Source of the DNA: an uncultured Collinsella sp.
GTDB taxonomy: Bacteria > Actinomycetota > Coriobacteriia > Coriobacteriales > Coriobacteriaceae
Direction: 5' to 3'
DNA: 9,251 nucleotides
NCBI GenBank assembly: GCA_900545075.1
Contig: UQXT01000079.1
Span: 1 to 9,251 of the forward strand
Position numbers and translations under genes: made by a program. Under the pieces are notes generated by a model. It was not told the DNA's origin. It did no database searches and saw only the letters and a program-made list of their open reading frames with translations. The first letter of the stretch is position 1. Every line of letters starts with the position of its first letter. Below, one piece after another: positions 1 through 6,199 of the stretch.

Positions 1-7
1 CGCGTCG

Positions 8-14
8 CTCCTCT
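8..14 (-). promoter_or_regulatory. Probable ribosome binding site of a gene starting just outside the left edge
   Basis: Read on the minus strand, the edge holds AAAGAGGAG followed by seven bases and then the window boundary. The same nonamer with the same seven-base spacing precedes the ATG of the gene at 1430-117. A start codon would therefore fall exactly beyond the first base of the window. It lies downstream of that gene's terminator, so it would belong to a separate minus-strand gene. No coding sequence of that gene is visible, so this is inference. Confidence 0.45.
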
Positions 15-75
15 TTCACGGCAACCTGGGGCACTTGCGGCCCGCTCGCTGTTGGTTACGCAACATCAACAAATA

Positions 76-109
76 AAAACGGCTCAAATCCTGATTTGGA
101 TTTGAGTCG
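76..109 (-). terminator. Rho-independent terminator of the unknown minus-strand gene, possibly bidirectional
   Basis: The arms at 80-91 and 98-109 pair over 12 positions around a six-base loop. On the minus strand there is one A-C mismatch, and the stem is followed by TTTTTATTT. It lies only 8 bases after the TAA of the 437-residue protein gene. On the plus strand the mismatch becomes a G-U wobble and the stem is followed by TTTGTCGTT, a weaker tail. It could therefore also stop a plus-strand transcript coming from the left. Confidence 0.85.
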
Positions 110-116
110 TTTGTCG

Positions 117-1430
117 TTACTGCTCGGGTTCTTCGACTTTATCGATGGCCCAGGTGGATCCGAGGCCACCGGTGGTATTGCGGCGGATGCGCACGGTAAC
201 CTCGCGGCGCTCGCCGGCCTGCGTGTAGCGCAGGGGGAAGCTTGCGCGGTTTCGCGCGGCCTCGATGGTACCGCGCTCGCGGGCGATCCAGTAGTACTCG
301 CCGACGATGCCGAGGGTATCGGCGCCGTAGGGGAGATAGGTCGACAGCTGGTGTAGCAACGGACCGGGGCAGAAGACCTCGGTTGCGAAATCGACGGGGG
401 AGTCCTCGGGGATGGCGGGCGCTGCAGGTGCGGGGGCTGGGGCCGCTGCGGGTGCCGAAGCCGGTGCCGGTGCGGGAATTTGGCCGCAAGCAGAGTCGGG
501 CACGGATTCGATGACGGGTGCGGGCTCCGGCGTCGAATCCGGCTTGATCGTGGAATCTGCGGGCTTCACGGTGACGGGCGCGTCTGCAGCTGCAGCTTCA
601 ATCTCAACCTGCGTTGCGTTCTCGTTCTCGATGCTCGGCTTTGTCTCGACCGGCGTGGAAGCCATGGTGGTGATGCCGGCATTGGCGTTCTCGGGGTCGT
701 AGACGACCGTGAGCGAGATGGCGGGCTGCGGCGTCTCGGGCTCCGGCGCCGACTCGGTAGCGTCTTGATCAGCGGACTCGTCGGGCTGATTGTCCTCGGT
801 CTCGTTGCCAAAGACATCGCTGTTTTGGAACGCAGGCGTCTCGGGTTGGTCAACGGCTTCTTCGGTTGTCGACTTGGGCGCTTCGTTGAGCTCCACAGTG
901 GCTTCCTGCTCGGACATGACTTCGGGATCGGCCGTGGCGGCGATATCGGTTTCGGCTTCTGCCGTTACCTCAATAGCGACTTCGATCTCTGTCTCGGGCT
1001 CGGGCTCCGGCACAGCTTCAGCCACGGGTTCGGGTTCGGGCTCAGGACGTTTAACGTGCTTGGGGCGCACGGCCTTGAGGTCCTTCTCACCGCGCTTTTT
1101 CTTTTTGTAGGACTGCTTGGCGCCCTTGGCGGTCTTGGGCTTGTCCTCGCCCTTGGCAAGCGCAGCATCCCAGGCCTCGTTGGCGATGACGGTGGCATAC
1201 AGGCGGCCGCCTTTAAAGACGGTCAGCTTAATGCAGTCGTTAAGTTCCTCGAGCAGCTCGCGCGTGGACTCAAAGCCCAGGTCATAAGCAGTCATGTCGC
1301 CTGCGGCGAGCGCCTCCTCGACCTGCGTCATAAACGTTTGCTTGCCGCATCCAATCGCATCGCGTAGCAGGCGATACAGATAGATGTGGTTGCCCAGCGA
1401 AAGCGTGGGCCTAACTATTGTCTTGCTCAT
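117..1430 (-). CDS. Unrecognised cytoplasmic protein with small N- and C-terminal domains joined by a long acidic, Pro/Ala-rich linker
   Basis: I do not recognise this 437-residue protein. The chosen start (MSKTIVRP) has AAAGAGGAG seven bases upstream. A further in-frame ATG 13 codons earlier lacks such a site and would place the control palindrome inside the gene. Residues 1-92 form a compact part (LGNHIYLYRLLRDAIG, then GFESTRELLEELNDCIKL, then FKGGRLYATV) resembling a small winged-helix-like fold, but this is only a guess. Residues 97-128 are very rich in Lys/Arg and could bind nucleic acid. Residues 129-345 are low-complexity: Glu/Pro repeats (PEPEPEP), then acidic Thr/Ala-rich sequence, then an Ala-Pro run at about 319-340. 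Residues 346-432 look folded again (LLHQLSTYLPYGADTLGIVGEY, then RREVTVRIRR). There is no signal peptide or membrane segment. It is flanked by terminators and appears to be transcribed alone. Confidence 0.85.
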   Translation of the reverse strand: MSKTIVRPTLSLGNHIYLYRLLRDAIGCGKQTFMTQVEEALAAGDMTAYDLGFESTRELLEELNDCIKLTVFKGGRLYATVIANEAWDAALAKGEDKPKTAKGAKQSYKKKKRGEKDLKAVRPKHVKRPEPEPEPVAEAVPEPEPETEIEVAIEVTAEAETDIAATADPEVMSEQEATVELNEAPKSTTEEAVDQPETPAFQNSDVFGNETEDNQPDESADQDATESAPEPETPQPAISLTVVYDPENANAGITTMASTPVETKPSIENENATQVEIEAAAADAPVTVKPADSTIKPDSTPEPAPVIESVPDSACGQIPAPAPASAPAAAPAPAPAAPAIPEDSPVDFATEVFCPGPLLHQLSTYLPYGADTLGIVGEYYWIARERGTIEAARNRASFPLRYTQAGERREVTVRIRRNTTGGLGSTWAIDKVEEPEQ

Positions 1431-1442
1431 GGCAAATCTCCT

Positions 1443-1458
1443 CTTTACACATGTAAAG
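1443..1458 (-). promoter_or_regulatory. Palindromic operator-like site overlapping the ribosome binding site of the unknown gene
   Basis: CTTTACA and TGTAAAG form perfect 7-base arms around two bases. The site contains TACAnnTGTA, the core recognised by CopY/BlaI/MecI-type winged-helix repressors. It begins 12 bases upstream of the ATG, and one arm shares four bases with the Shine-Dalgarno sequence. A weak -10-like TAAGAT on the minus strand (1465-1460) would place transcription start inside the palindrome, a typical repressor position. No convincing -35 box is visible. In RNA the same bases could form a 6-bp hairpin with an AUGU loop that partly hides the ribosome binding site. Which mechanism applies, if either, is inference. 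Confidence 0.5.
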
Positions 1459-1502
1459 CATCTTACCATCGCATAGCGTTTGCCATGGCGGCGCCCAAGG
1501 CA

Positions 1503-1536
1503 AACGGGCGCGAACCGCTGTCGATTCGCGCCCGTT
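1503..1536 (-). terminator. Hairpin terminator after the Ser/Thr-tailed membrane protein gene
   Basis: AACGGGCGCGAA (1503-1514) and TTCGCGCCCGTT (1525-1536) pair perfectly over 12 bp around a 10-base loop. On the minus strand the stem ends in GTTTGCCTT, a poor U-tract, but the stem is very GC-rich. It lies 35 bases after the stop codon of the upstream gene and about 70 bases before the next start. It should separate the two minus-strand genes. Confidence 0.7.
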
Positions 1537-1570
1537 ATACAGGTCGGTTATCTATGAGAGGCAAATGTGC

Positions 1571-2533
1571 TTAGTTGCCCGATGCCGTGCCTTGGCTCGA
1601 GTTGTCAGATGCCGTGCCGGACGCGGTTCCGCTCGAGCTGTTCGAGCTGTTGGTGTTGCTGCTGTCTGTTGTGCCCGTTCCCGACGTGGTGTCGCTCGTC
1701 TGGCCGCCCGTGCTCGGCTGCGAACCGTCAGTCGTTTGGCTTGAGTCGGTCGTGCCGGACGGCGTGCTGCTGTTGGCCGTAGAGGAATCGGTGCCCTGCG
1801 ATTGGTTTTGGGTGTTCGAGGACGAATCGGCAGAGGTAGAACTGTCTTGCGTGCCGTCCGCCTGTACCTGCTGATCTTGCGACTGGGTGTTGCCATTTGC
1901 ATCGCTCTCGGTCGTGCGCGACGAAAGGATTGGCTCGGGGCGCTCGCCCAGACCCTCACCGGCCGTAGTGATAAGGATGGCGCCAGCGCAGGCGATGACT
2001 GCGACGATGGCGATGGCGATCGAGAAGATGATGACCTTCTTTTGCGTCTGGCTGCGCTCTGCCGCCGCCTTGGCGCGCAGGCTGTTGGGGGCGACGCGCG
2101 CCGTGGTCGCGCGCCCCGCAACCTGGCGCATCTCCTGCGTAGTCGCGGCGCCGCCTAGGTGCTCCTCGACATCGGGCTCAACGGGCTCGTAGGCGCCGGC
2201 AGGGTAGTCGACAGCGGCATGCGTGCCCTTGATTGCTTCGGCGCTGGCGGAGATAAAGTGGCGATAGACCTGCGAGGACACAACAGTGATGACTGAGCTC
2301 ACAGCGGCACCAATCACCGAGCCGGCAATGCCGATCTTTGAAGCAAGCGCCACGCTCGTGGCGGCAGCTGCGGCGCCGGCGATGATCTGGGGAATGGAAA
2401 TGTCGTCGAACAGGCCCTTTTTGGGCGCGATGGCCATGGTCTGTCCGATGGAATGGTTCTCGTGCACGCCGTTGTTGAGCGATGCCGGCGTCATGACGCG
2501 CGTGCGCGGCGCGTCGGTGTACTTGGTTGTCAT
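1571..2533 (-). CDS. Predicted membrane protein with a long Ser/Thr/Asn/Gly/Gln-rich tail
   Basis: This is a 320-residue protein of unknown function. The start at MTTKYTDAP is chosen because GGGAGG lies seven bases upstream; the open frame continues 32 codons further without a good site. Residues 47-88 (SIPQIIAGAAAAATSV, then GIAGSVIGAAVSSVIT) are hydrophobic and rich in small residues, and may form one or two membrane helices. A clear single helix follows at 167-188 (VIIFSIAIAIVAVIACAGAILI), preceded by the basic stretch ERSQTQKK. By the positive-inside rule this puts residues 100-165 in the cytoplasm and the tail outside. Residues 205-320 are almost entirely S, T, N, G, Q and D. There is no LPXTG motif, lipobox or N-terminal signal peptide, so the tail is probably held by the helix. 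It could be a flexible stalk or a glycosylation substrate. The gene is divergent from nadE with a 203-base gap. Confidence 0.85.
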   Translation of the reverse strand: MTTKYTDAPRTRVMTPASLNNGVHENHSIGQTMAIAPKKGLFDDISIPQIIAGAAAAATSVALASKIGIAGSVIGAAVSSVITVVSSQVYRHFISASAEAIKGTHAAVDYPAGAYEPVEPDVEEHLGGAATTQEMRQVAGRATTARVAPNSLRAKAAAERSQTQKKVIIFSIAIAIVAVIACAGAILITTAGEGLGERPEPILSSRTTESDANGNTQSQDQQVQADGTQDSSTSADSSSNTQNQSQGTDSSTANSSTPSGTTDSSQTTDGSQPSTGGQTSDTTSGTGTTDSSNTNSSNSSSGTASGTASDNSSQGTASGN

Positions 2534-2622
2534 ACGGGGTCCTCCCGGTGTAAATCTGCTTCGTTTCGTGTAGCCATCAGGGTACCCACCAGATGTGAAT
2601 CGTACGTGACATTTAACAGATA

Positions 2623-2656
2623 CCATCAACTCATCAATAGCTCACCGAGTTGGTGG
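2623..2656. repeat. Inverted repeat midway between the divergent genes
   Basis: CCATCAACTC (2623-2632) and GAGTTGGTGG (2647-2656) pair over 10 positions with one T-G wobble, around a 14-base spacer. There is no T-tract on either side, so it is not an obvious terminator. It lies about 90 bases upstream of the minus-strand membrane protein start and about 27 bases upstream of the nadE -10 box. Two minus-strand TTGATG sequences that could act as -35 elements fall inside it. It may be an operator for either gene; this is inference. Confidence 0.4.
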
Positions 2657-2682
2657 GATGCGGTTACAGCCGGCGGTTGAAC

Positions 2683-2688
2683 TACAAT
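2683..2688 (+). promoter_or_regulatory. -10 box of the probable nadE promoter
   Basis: TACAAT matches the sigma-70 -10 consensus at five of six bases and lies 54 bases upstream of the chosen nadE ATG. No good -35 hexamer is seen at the usual spacing (the region reads cggtta/ggttac). TTGAAC directly abuts the box and is too close to serve. Similar boxes occur at 7175 (TACAAT) and 8505 (TATACT), also at intergenic positions, which supports the reading. Confidence 0.5.
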
Positions 2689-2736
2689 AGGGCTTGCTAA
2701 TTGTTGTGAATGGCGTTTACGCACGGGAGCATTCTT

Positions 2737-4716
2737 ATGAATCTTCACCTTTCTCAGTCTGATGGCTTTTTGCGTGTGGCGGCGGCTTCGCCGCGGATTC
2801 GCGTTGCCGATGTCGAGGGCAATGCCGAGGTTGCGCTGGCGGCTGTTCGCGAGGCTACCGAGCGCGGCGTTCGCGCGCTGGTGCTGCCCGAGCTCAACTT
2901 GAGCGGCTATACCGCGGCCGACCTGTACCATAACCGCACGCTGCTGCATGCCTGCGAGGCAGCGCTGGTGCACATCCTCGATGAAACCCGTGAGCTGCCG
3001 ATCGTCTTTACCGTTGGCTTGCCCGTTGCGGTGGCTGAAAACATCTACAACTGCGCCGCCGTGTGCTGTGCGGGTGAGCTTTTGGGCCTCACGGCCAAGA
3101 AGTATCTGCCCAACTATGGCGAGTTCTATGAGCGCCGCTGGTTTGCTCCGGCGCCTGCGGATCCCGTGTGGGTTGAATTTGCCGGTCAGGGTCCGGTTCC
3201 GCTGGGTTCGGGGCTTGTCTACCGCTGCTGTGATGAAGGTGCCGAGGATATGGTGCTGGGCGTTGAAGTCTGCGAGGATCTGTGGGTGCCGGCGCCCCCT
3301 TCGACCGAGATGGCGCTTGCCGGTGCGACGGTGATTCTCAACCCGTCGGCCTCGGACGAGATTATCGGTAAGGCAGATTACCGCCGCAGCCTTATCTCCA
3401 ATCAGAGCGCGCGCCTGTACTGCGCCTATGCCTACGCGGACGCGAGCGAGGGCGAGTCCACGACCGACATGGTCTTTGCGGGCGAGAACCTCGTCTACGA
3501 AAACGGCTCCAAGCTCGCCGCGACCAAACTGCTTACCTGCGATATGGCCATCGCCGACGTTGACCTTGACCGCCTGGTTGCCGAGCGCCGTCGCTCGACG
3601 ACGTGGACGCGCACCGACGATGCGCCGGAATCCGCGACCGTTGAGTTTTCGTTTGAGGGCGTACTGGCCGAAGAACCTGTCCTGCGCGATGCGCTCGACA
3701 TCGACCGAGTCTTCCCCCGCGCTCCCTTTGTGCCGGCCGACCACGGTGATCTGGCTGAGCGTTGCGAGACTATCCTCGACCTGCAGACCGCCGGCCTCAA
3801 GACCCGCCTTGCCCATACGGGTACCAAGGCTGCGGTGATTGGTCTTTCGGGCGGCCTGGACTCCACGCTGGCGCTGCTTGTGACCGTGCGTGCCTTTGAT
3901 GCACTGGGGTTGCCACGCACGGGTATCACGGCGGTTTCCATGCCCGGCTTTGGCACGACGCATCGTACCAAGTCGAATGCCGAGTCGCTTGCCCGCGACC
4001 TGGGTGTGAGCTTCCGCGAGGTTTCGATCCACGCGGCCGTTGAGCAGCACTTCAAGGACATTGAGCACGATCCGGCCGTGCAGGACGTGACCTACGAGAA
4101 CAGCCAGGCGCGCGAGCGTACGCAGATTCTGATGGATTTGGCCAACCAGGCTGGCGGTTTTGTCATTGGCACGGGCGACCTGTCGGAGCTGGCGCTCGGC
4201 TGGGCTACCTATAACGGCGACCACATGAGCATGTACGCCGTCAACGCGAGCGTGCCCAAGACGCTTGTGCGCCATCTGGTGCGCTATGCCGCCGATGTCT
4301 TTGGCGGGCGCATTGCCGAGGTCTTGCTCGATATCCTCGATACGCCGGTGTCCCCCGAGCTTCTGCCGCCCACGGGCGATGGCGAGATTGCACAGAAGAC
4401 CGAGGATTTGGTGGGCCCGTACGAGCTGCACGACTACTTCCTCTACTATCTGCTGCGTTTTGGCTTTGAGCCGGGCAAGATCTACCGCATGGCGCTCAAG
4501 AGCTTCGAGGGCGTCTACGACGCTGAGACCGTCCACACGTGGCTACGTACGTTCTACCGTCGCTTCTTTGCCCAGCAGTTTAAGCGCAGCTGCCTGCCCG
4601 ATGGTCCCAAGGTGGGCTCGGTGACGCTCAGCCCGCGCGGCGATTGGCGTATGCCGAGTGACGCTAGCTCGCGTCTGTGGCTTGCGCAGATCGACGCGCT
4701 CAATCCAGTTGACTAA
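2737..4716 (+). CDS. nadE: Glutamine-dependent NAD+ synthetase
   Basis: This enzyme makes NAD+ from nicotinic acid adenine dinucleotide, ATP and glutamine in the cytoplasm, the last step of NAD synthesis. The 659-residue protein is the long two-domain form. Residues 10 to about 290 are a nitrilase-type glutaminase with the Glu-Lys-Cys triad: E52 (LPELNLSGY), K121 (before KYLPNYGEF) and C179 (GVEVCEDLW). Ammonia is then passed to the C-terminal synthetase domain, which carries the ATP-binding P-loop SGGLDS at 371-376, then GTGDLSELALGW and the YNGDHMSMYAVNASVPKT segment. The C-terminal FAQQFKRSCLPDGP stretch is also typical. The start at 2737 is preferred over the ATG at 2710 because CGGGAG lies seven bases before it. 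It also puts Glu and Lys at 52 and 121, the numbers I recall for the M. tuberculosis enzyme. No frameshift is seen. It is probably transcribed alone from the box at 2683. Confidence 0.96.
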   Translation: MNLHLSQSDGFLRVAAASPRIRVADVEGNAEVALAAVREATERGVRALVLPELNLSGYTAADLYHNRTLLHACEAALVHILDETRELPIVFTVGLPVAVAENIYNCAAVCCAGELLGLTAKKYLPNYGEFYERRWFAPAPADPVWVEFAGQGPVPLGSGLVYRCCDEGAEDMVLGVEVCEDLWVPAPPSTEMALAGATVILNPSASDEIIGKADYRRSLISNQSARLYCAYAYADASEGESTTDMVFAGENLVYENGSKLAATKLLTCDMAIADVDLDRLVAERRRSTTWTRTDDAPESATVEFSFEGVLAEEPVLRDALDIDRVFPRAPFVPADHGDLAERCETILDLQTAGLKTRLAHTGTKAAVIGLSGGLDSTLALLVTVRAFDALGLPRTGITAVSMPGFGTTHRTKSNAESLARDLGVSFREVSIHAAVEQHFKDIEHDPAVQDVTYENSQARERTQILMDLANQAGGFVIGTGDLSELALGWATYNGDHMSMYAVNASVPKTLVRHLVRYAADVFGGRIAEVLLDILDTPVSPELLPPTGDGEIAQKTEDLVGPYELHDYFLYYLLRFGFEPGKIYRMALKSFEGVYDAETVHTWLRTFYRRFFAQQFKRSCLPDGPKVGSVTLSPRGDWRMPSDASSRLWLAQIDALNPVD

Positions 4717-4744
4717 GGTTGGCTAAATTGAACCAATACGGGGG

Positions 4745-4773
4745 TTGCAAGCGTTACACTTTTGCAATCTGAT
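4745..4773 (+). promoter_or_regulatory. Possible promoter of the aminotransferase gene
   Basis: TTGCAA (4745-4750) and TCTGAT (4768-4773) are 17 bases apart and each match the sigma-70 consensus at four of six positions. Transcription would begin near 4780, just before the hairpin at 4785. A second TTGCAA lies at 4762-4767. Because TTGCAA is its own reverse complement, the two copies also form a repeat that a regulator could bind. The promoter call is weak, but no sequence between the hairpin and the ATG could hold a promoter. Confidence 0.3.
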
Positions 4774-4784
4774 GGCCCGTATCG

Positions 4785-4816
4785 CGCGGCGCTCTTGTCG
4801 GAGCGCCGCGTTTTTT
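4785..4816 (+). terminator. Strong intrinsic terminator or attenuator directly before the aminotransferase ribosome binding site
   Basis: CGCGGCGCTC (4785-4794) and GAGCGCCGCG (4801-4810) pair perfectly over 10 bp with a six-base loop, followed by six T residues. It lies 68 bases after the nadE stop and would end that transcript. It also stands only 18 bases before the aminotransferase ATG, with the ribosome binding site (GAAAGGTGG, 4822-4830) starting five bases after the T-run. Any aminotransferase transcript that starts upstream must pass it, so it may act as an attenuator. Confidence 0.85.
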
Positions 4817-4834
4817 ATATCGAAAGGTGGCACC

Positions 4835-5998
4835 ATGCAGGCATCGCAGCGTCTCGACCGCTTTGGCGCGGAGGTCTTCGCCTCGCTCAACAACAAGCTT
4901 CTCGCGCTGAAGGCTCAGGGCAAGACCATTTACAACATGAGCGTGGGCACGCCCGACTTTAAGCCGTATGACCATGTGGTCGAGGCGCTCACGCAGGCAG
5001 CCCAAGATCCCGAGATGTGGAAGTATGCCCTGCGCGACCTGCCCGAACTCAAGCAGGCCGTGTGCGATTACTATGAGCGTCGCTTTGGCGTTTCGGGCAT
5101 TACGCCGTCTATGGTGCAGTCGTGCAACGGCACGCAGGAGGGCGTGGGCCATTTGGGCCTGGCCCTGCTCGATCCGGGTGACACCATTCTGGTTCCCGAT
5201 CCGTGCTACCCGGTCTTTGAGGCGGGTGCCAAGATCGCCGATGCCAAGCTCGAATACTATCCGCTGGTTGCCGAGCATAATTACCTGCCCTATGTGGCGG
5301 GTATCGATCCCGAGGTGGCCGATCGTGCCAAGTATATGATCGTGTCGCTGCCCGCGAACCCGGTCGGCTCGGTGGGCACGCCCGAGGTCTACGAGGAGAT
5401 TATCGCCTTTGCCCGCGAGCATGATCTGTTGATCGTTCATGACAACGCGTACTCCGACATCGTGTTTGACGGCGAGCCCGGCGGCAGCTTCTTGCAGTAT
5501 CCCGGTGCGCTTGAGGTGGGCGTGGAGTTCTTCTCGCTCTCTAAGTCGTTTAACGTCACCGGTGCCCGCATCGGCTTTTTGGTCGGTCGCGAGGATGTGG
5601 TCTCGGCCTTTGCCAAGCTGCGCGGCCAGATCGACTTCGGTATGTTCTTCCCGATCCAGAAGGCTGCCATCGCCTGCCTGAACGGTCCGCGCGATGAGGT
5701 CGAGGCGCAGCGTCTGAAGTACCAGGAGCGCCGCGATGCCCTGTGCGACGGTCTTGAGGGCCTGGGCTGGGAGCGTCCCAATGCGCATGGCTCTATGTTT
5801 GTGTGGGCCAAGCTTCCCGGTGGTCGCACCGATTCTATGGCGTTTTGCGAGGAGCTTATGGAGAAGGCCGGCGTTGTGGTGACGCCGGGCGCGAGCTTTG
5901 GCCCTTCGGGCGAGGGGCACGTGCGTATGGCACTGGTCTTACCGCCCGACCAGATCGCTTTGGCTGTCGAGGCCATTCGCGAGGCGGGCCTGTATTAG
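4835..5998 (+). CDS. PLP-dependent class I/II aminotransferase, DapL/alanine-transaminase-like
   Basis: This 387-residue fold-type I aminotransferase is cytoplasmic and moves an amino group from an amino acid to a 2-oxo acid using pyridoxal phosphate. Visible landmarks are the substrate-side SVGTPDFKP (36-44) and PDPCYPVF (121-128). The LPANPVG segment holds the conserved Asn (N175). Asp and Tyr that contact the cofactor lie in VHDNAYSD (D203, Y206). The Schiff-base lysine is K237 in SLSKSFNVTGARIGF, and the carboxylate-binding Arg is R364 in HVRMALV. The HDNAYSDIVFDG and VEFFSLSKS stretches resemble enzymes annotated as LL-diaminopimelate or alanine aminotransferases in gut Firmicutes and Coriobacteria. 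The exact substrate cannot be read from sequence. The start at 4835 follows AAAGGTGG; an earlier in-frame ATG at 4745 would run through the terminator hairpin and is rejected. No neighbouring lysine or alanine pathway gene is present. Confidence 0.92.
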   Translation: MQASQRLDRFGAEVFASLNNKLLALKAQGKTIYNMSVGTPDFKPYDHVVEALTQAAQDPEMWKYALRDLPELKQAVCDYYERRFGVSGITPSMVQSCNGTQEGVGHLGLALLDPGDTILVPDPCYPVFEAGAKIADAKLEYYPLVAEHNYLPYVAGIDPEVADRAKYMIVSLPANPVGSVGTPEVYEEIIAFAREHDLLIVHDNAYSDIVFDGEPGGSFLQYPGALEVGVEFFSLSKSFNVTGARIGFLVGREDVVSAFAKLRGQIDFGMFFPIQKAAIACLNGPRDEVEAQRLKYQERRDALCDGLEGLGWERPNAHGSMFVWAKLPGGRTDSMAFCEELMEKAGVVVTPGASFGPSGEGHVRMALVLPPDQIALAVEAIREAGLY

Positions 5999-6004
5999 AG
6001 ACCT

Positions 6005-6110
6005 ATTTCGACTCGTCAATAGCTCGAAACCGATTTCGTGCAGTTATTTTACGAATTCTGCAAACAATTTCGGTAAACGGTCAATTTTTGGCTGCGAATA
6101 GGAGCATAAT
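6005..6110 (+). promoter_or_regulatory. AT-rich control region upstream of ldh with short repeats and a -10-like box
   Basis: The 201-base gap before ldh starts with a stretch clearly richer in A+T than its surroundings. It holds three direct copies of ATTTCG (6005-6010, 6033-6038, 6067-6072). It also has a small palindrome CGAAA-N4-TTTCG (6025-6038) and TGCAG-N14-CTGCA (6039-6062). CATAAT at 6105-6110 is a possible -10 box with only weak -35 matches, and transcription would start near 6117. I see no Rex-type TTGTGA/TCACAA site. A regulatory role is inferred from the composition and the position before a highly codon-biased gene. Confidence 0.4.
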
Positions 6111-6142
6111 CAAAGTCCCGATTGGATGTATTGGGATTACGG

Positions 6143-6176
6143 CAAGCCGCTCGGGTCGTTCCCGGGCGGCTTGTTT
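6143..6176 (+). terminator. GC-rich terminator-like hairpin in the ldh leader
   Basis: The arms at 6143-6155 and 6161-6173 pair over 13 bp, with one T-G wobble, around the loop TCGTT. TTTGTGG follows, a short U-tract. It lies 145 bases after the aminotransferase stop, where it could end that transcript. It is also just 23 bases before the ldh ATG and downstream of the only -10-like box, so it would be part of the ldh 5' leader. It may act as a terminator, attenuator or stabilising 5' hairpin. Confidence 0.65.
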
Positions 6177-6199
6177 GTGGAGAGAGATGGGAGTTTCTA

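Noticed and set aside
480..1367. A 295-codon plus-strand open frame opposite the unknown minus-strand protein
   Set aside because: Its translation is a Gly/Leu/Arg-rich low-complexity product of the repetitive Glu/Pro codons on the other strand. The minus-strand frame has the ribosome binding site and terminator.
1600..1950. A tandem DNA repeat or CRISPR-like array in the Ser/Thr tail region
   Set aside because: The codons for Ser, Thr and Gly recur irregularly with no fixed repeat length or spacers. It is low-complexity coding sequence.
2626..4536. A 636-codon open frame on the minus strand, antisense to nadE
   Set aside because: It is the opposite-strand shadow of a high-GC, strongly biased gene. 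Its translation is Arg/His/Gly-rich with no recognisable domain, and the plus-strand frame carries all NadE motifs.
4717..4834. A known riboswitch or T-box leader before the aminotransferase
   Set aside because: The gap is only 118 bases and I see no T-box core (TGGNACC) or other riboswitch consensus. Only one terminator hairpin is supported.
4754..5920. A 388-codon minus-strand open frame opposite the aminotransferase
   Set aside because: The same high-GC mirror effect applies. No ribosome binding site or known motif is seen, and it runs through the terminator hairpin before the real gene.
5999..6199. A Rex (NADH-sensing) operator before ldh
   Set aside because: It would be expected for a fermentation gene, but no TTGTGA-type half-sites in inverted orientation are present in the gap.
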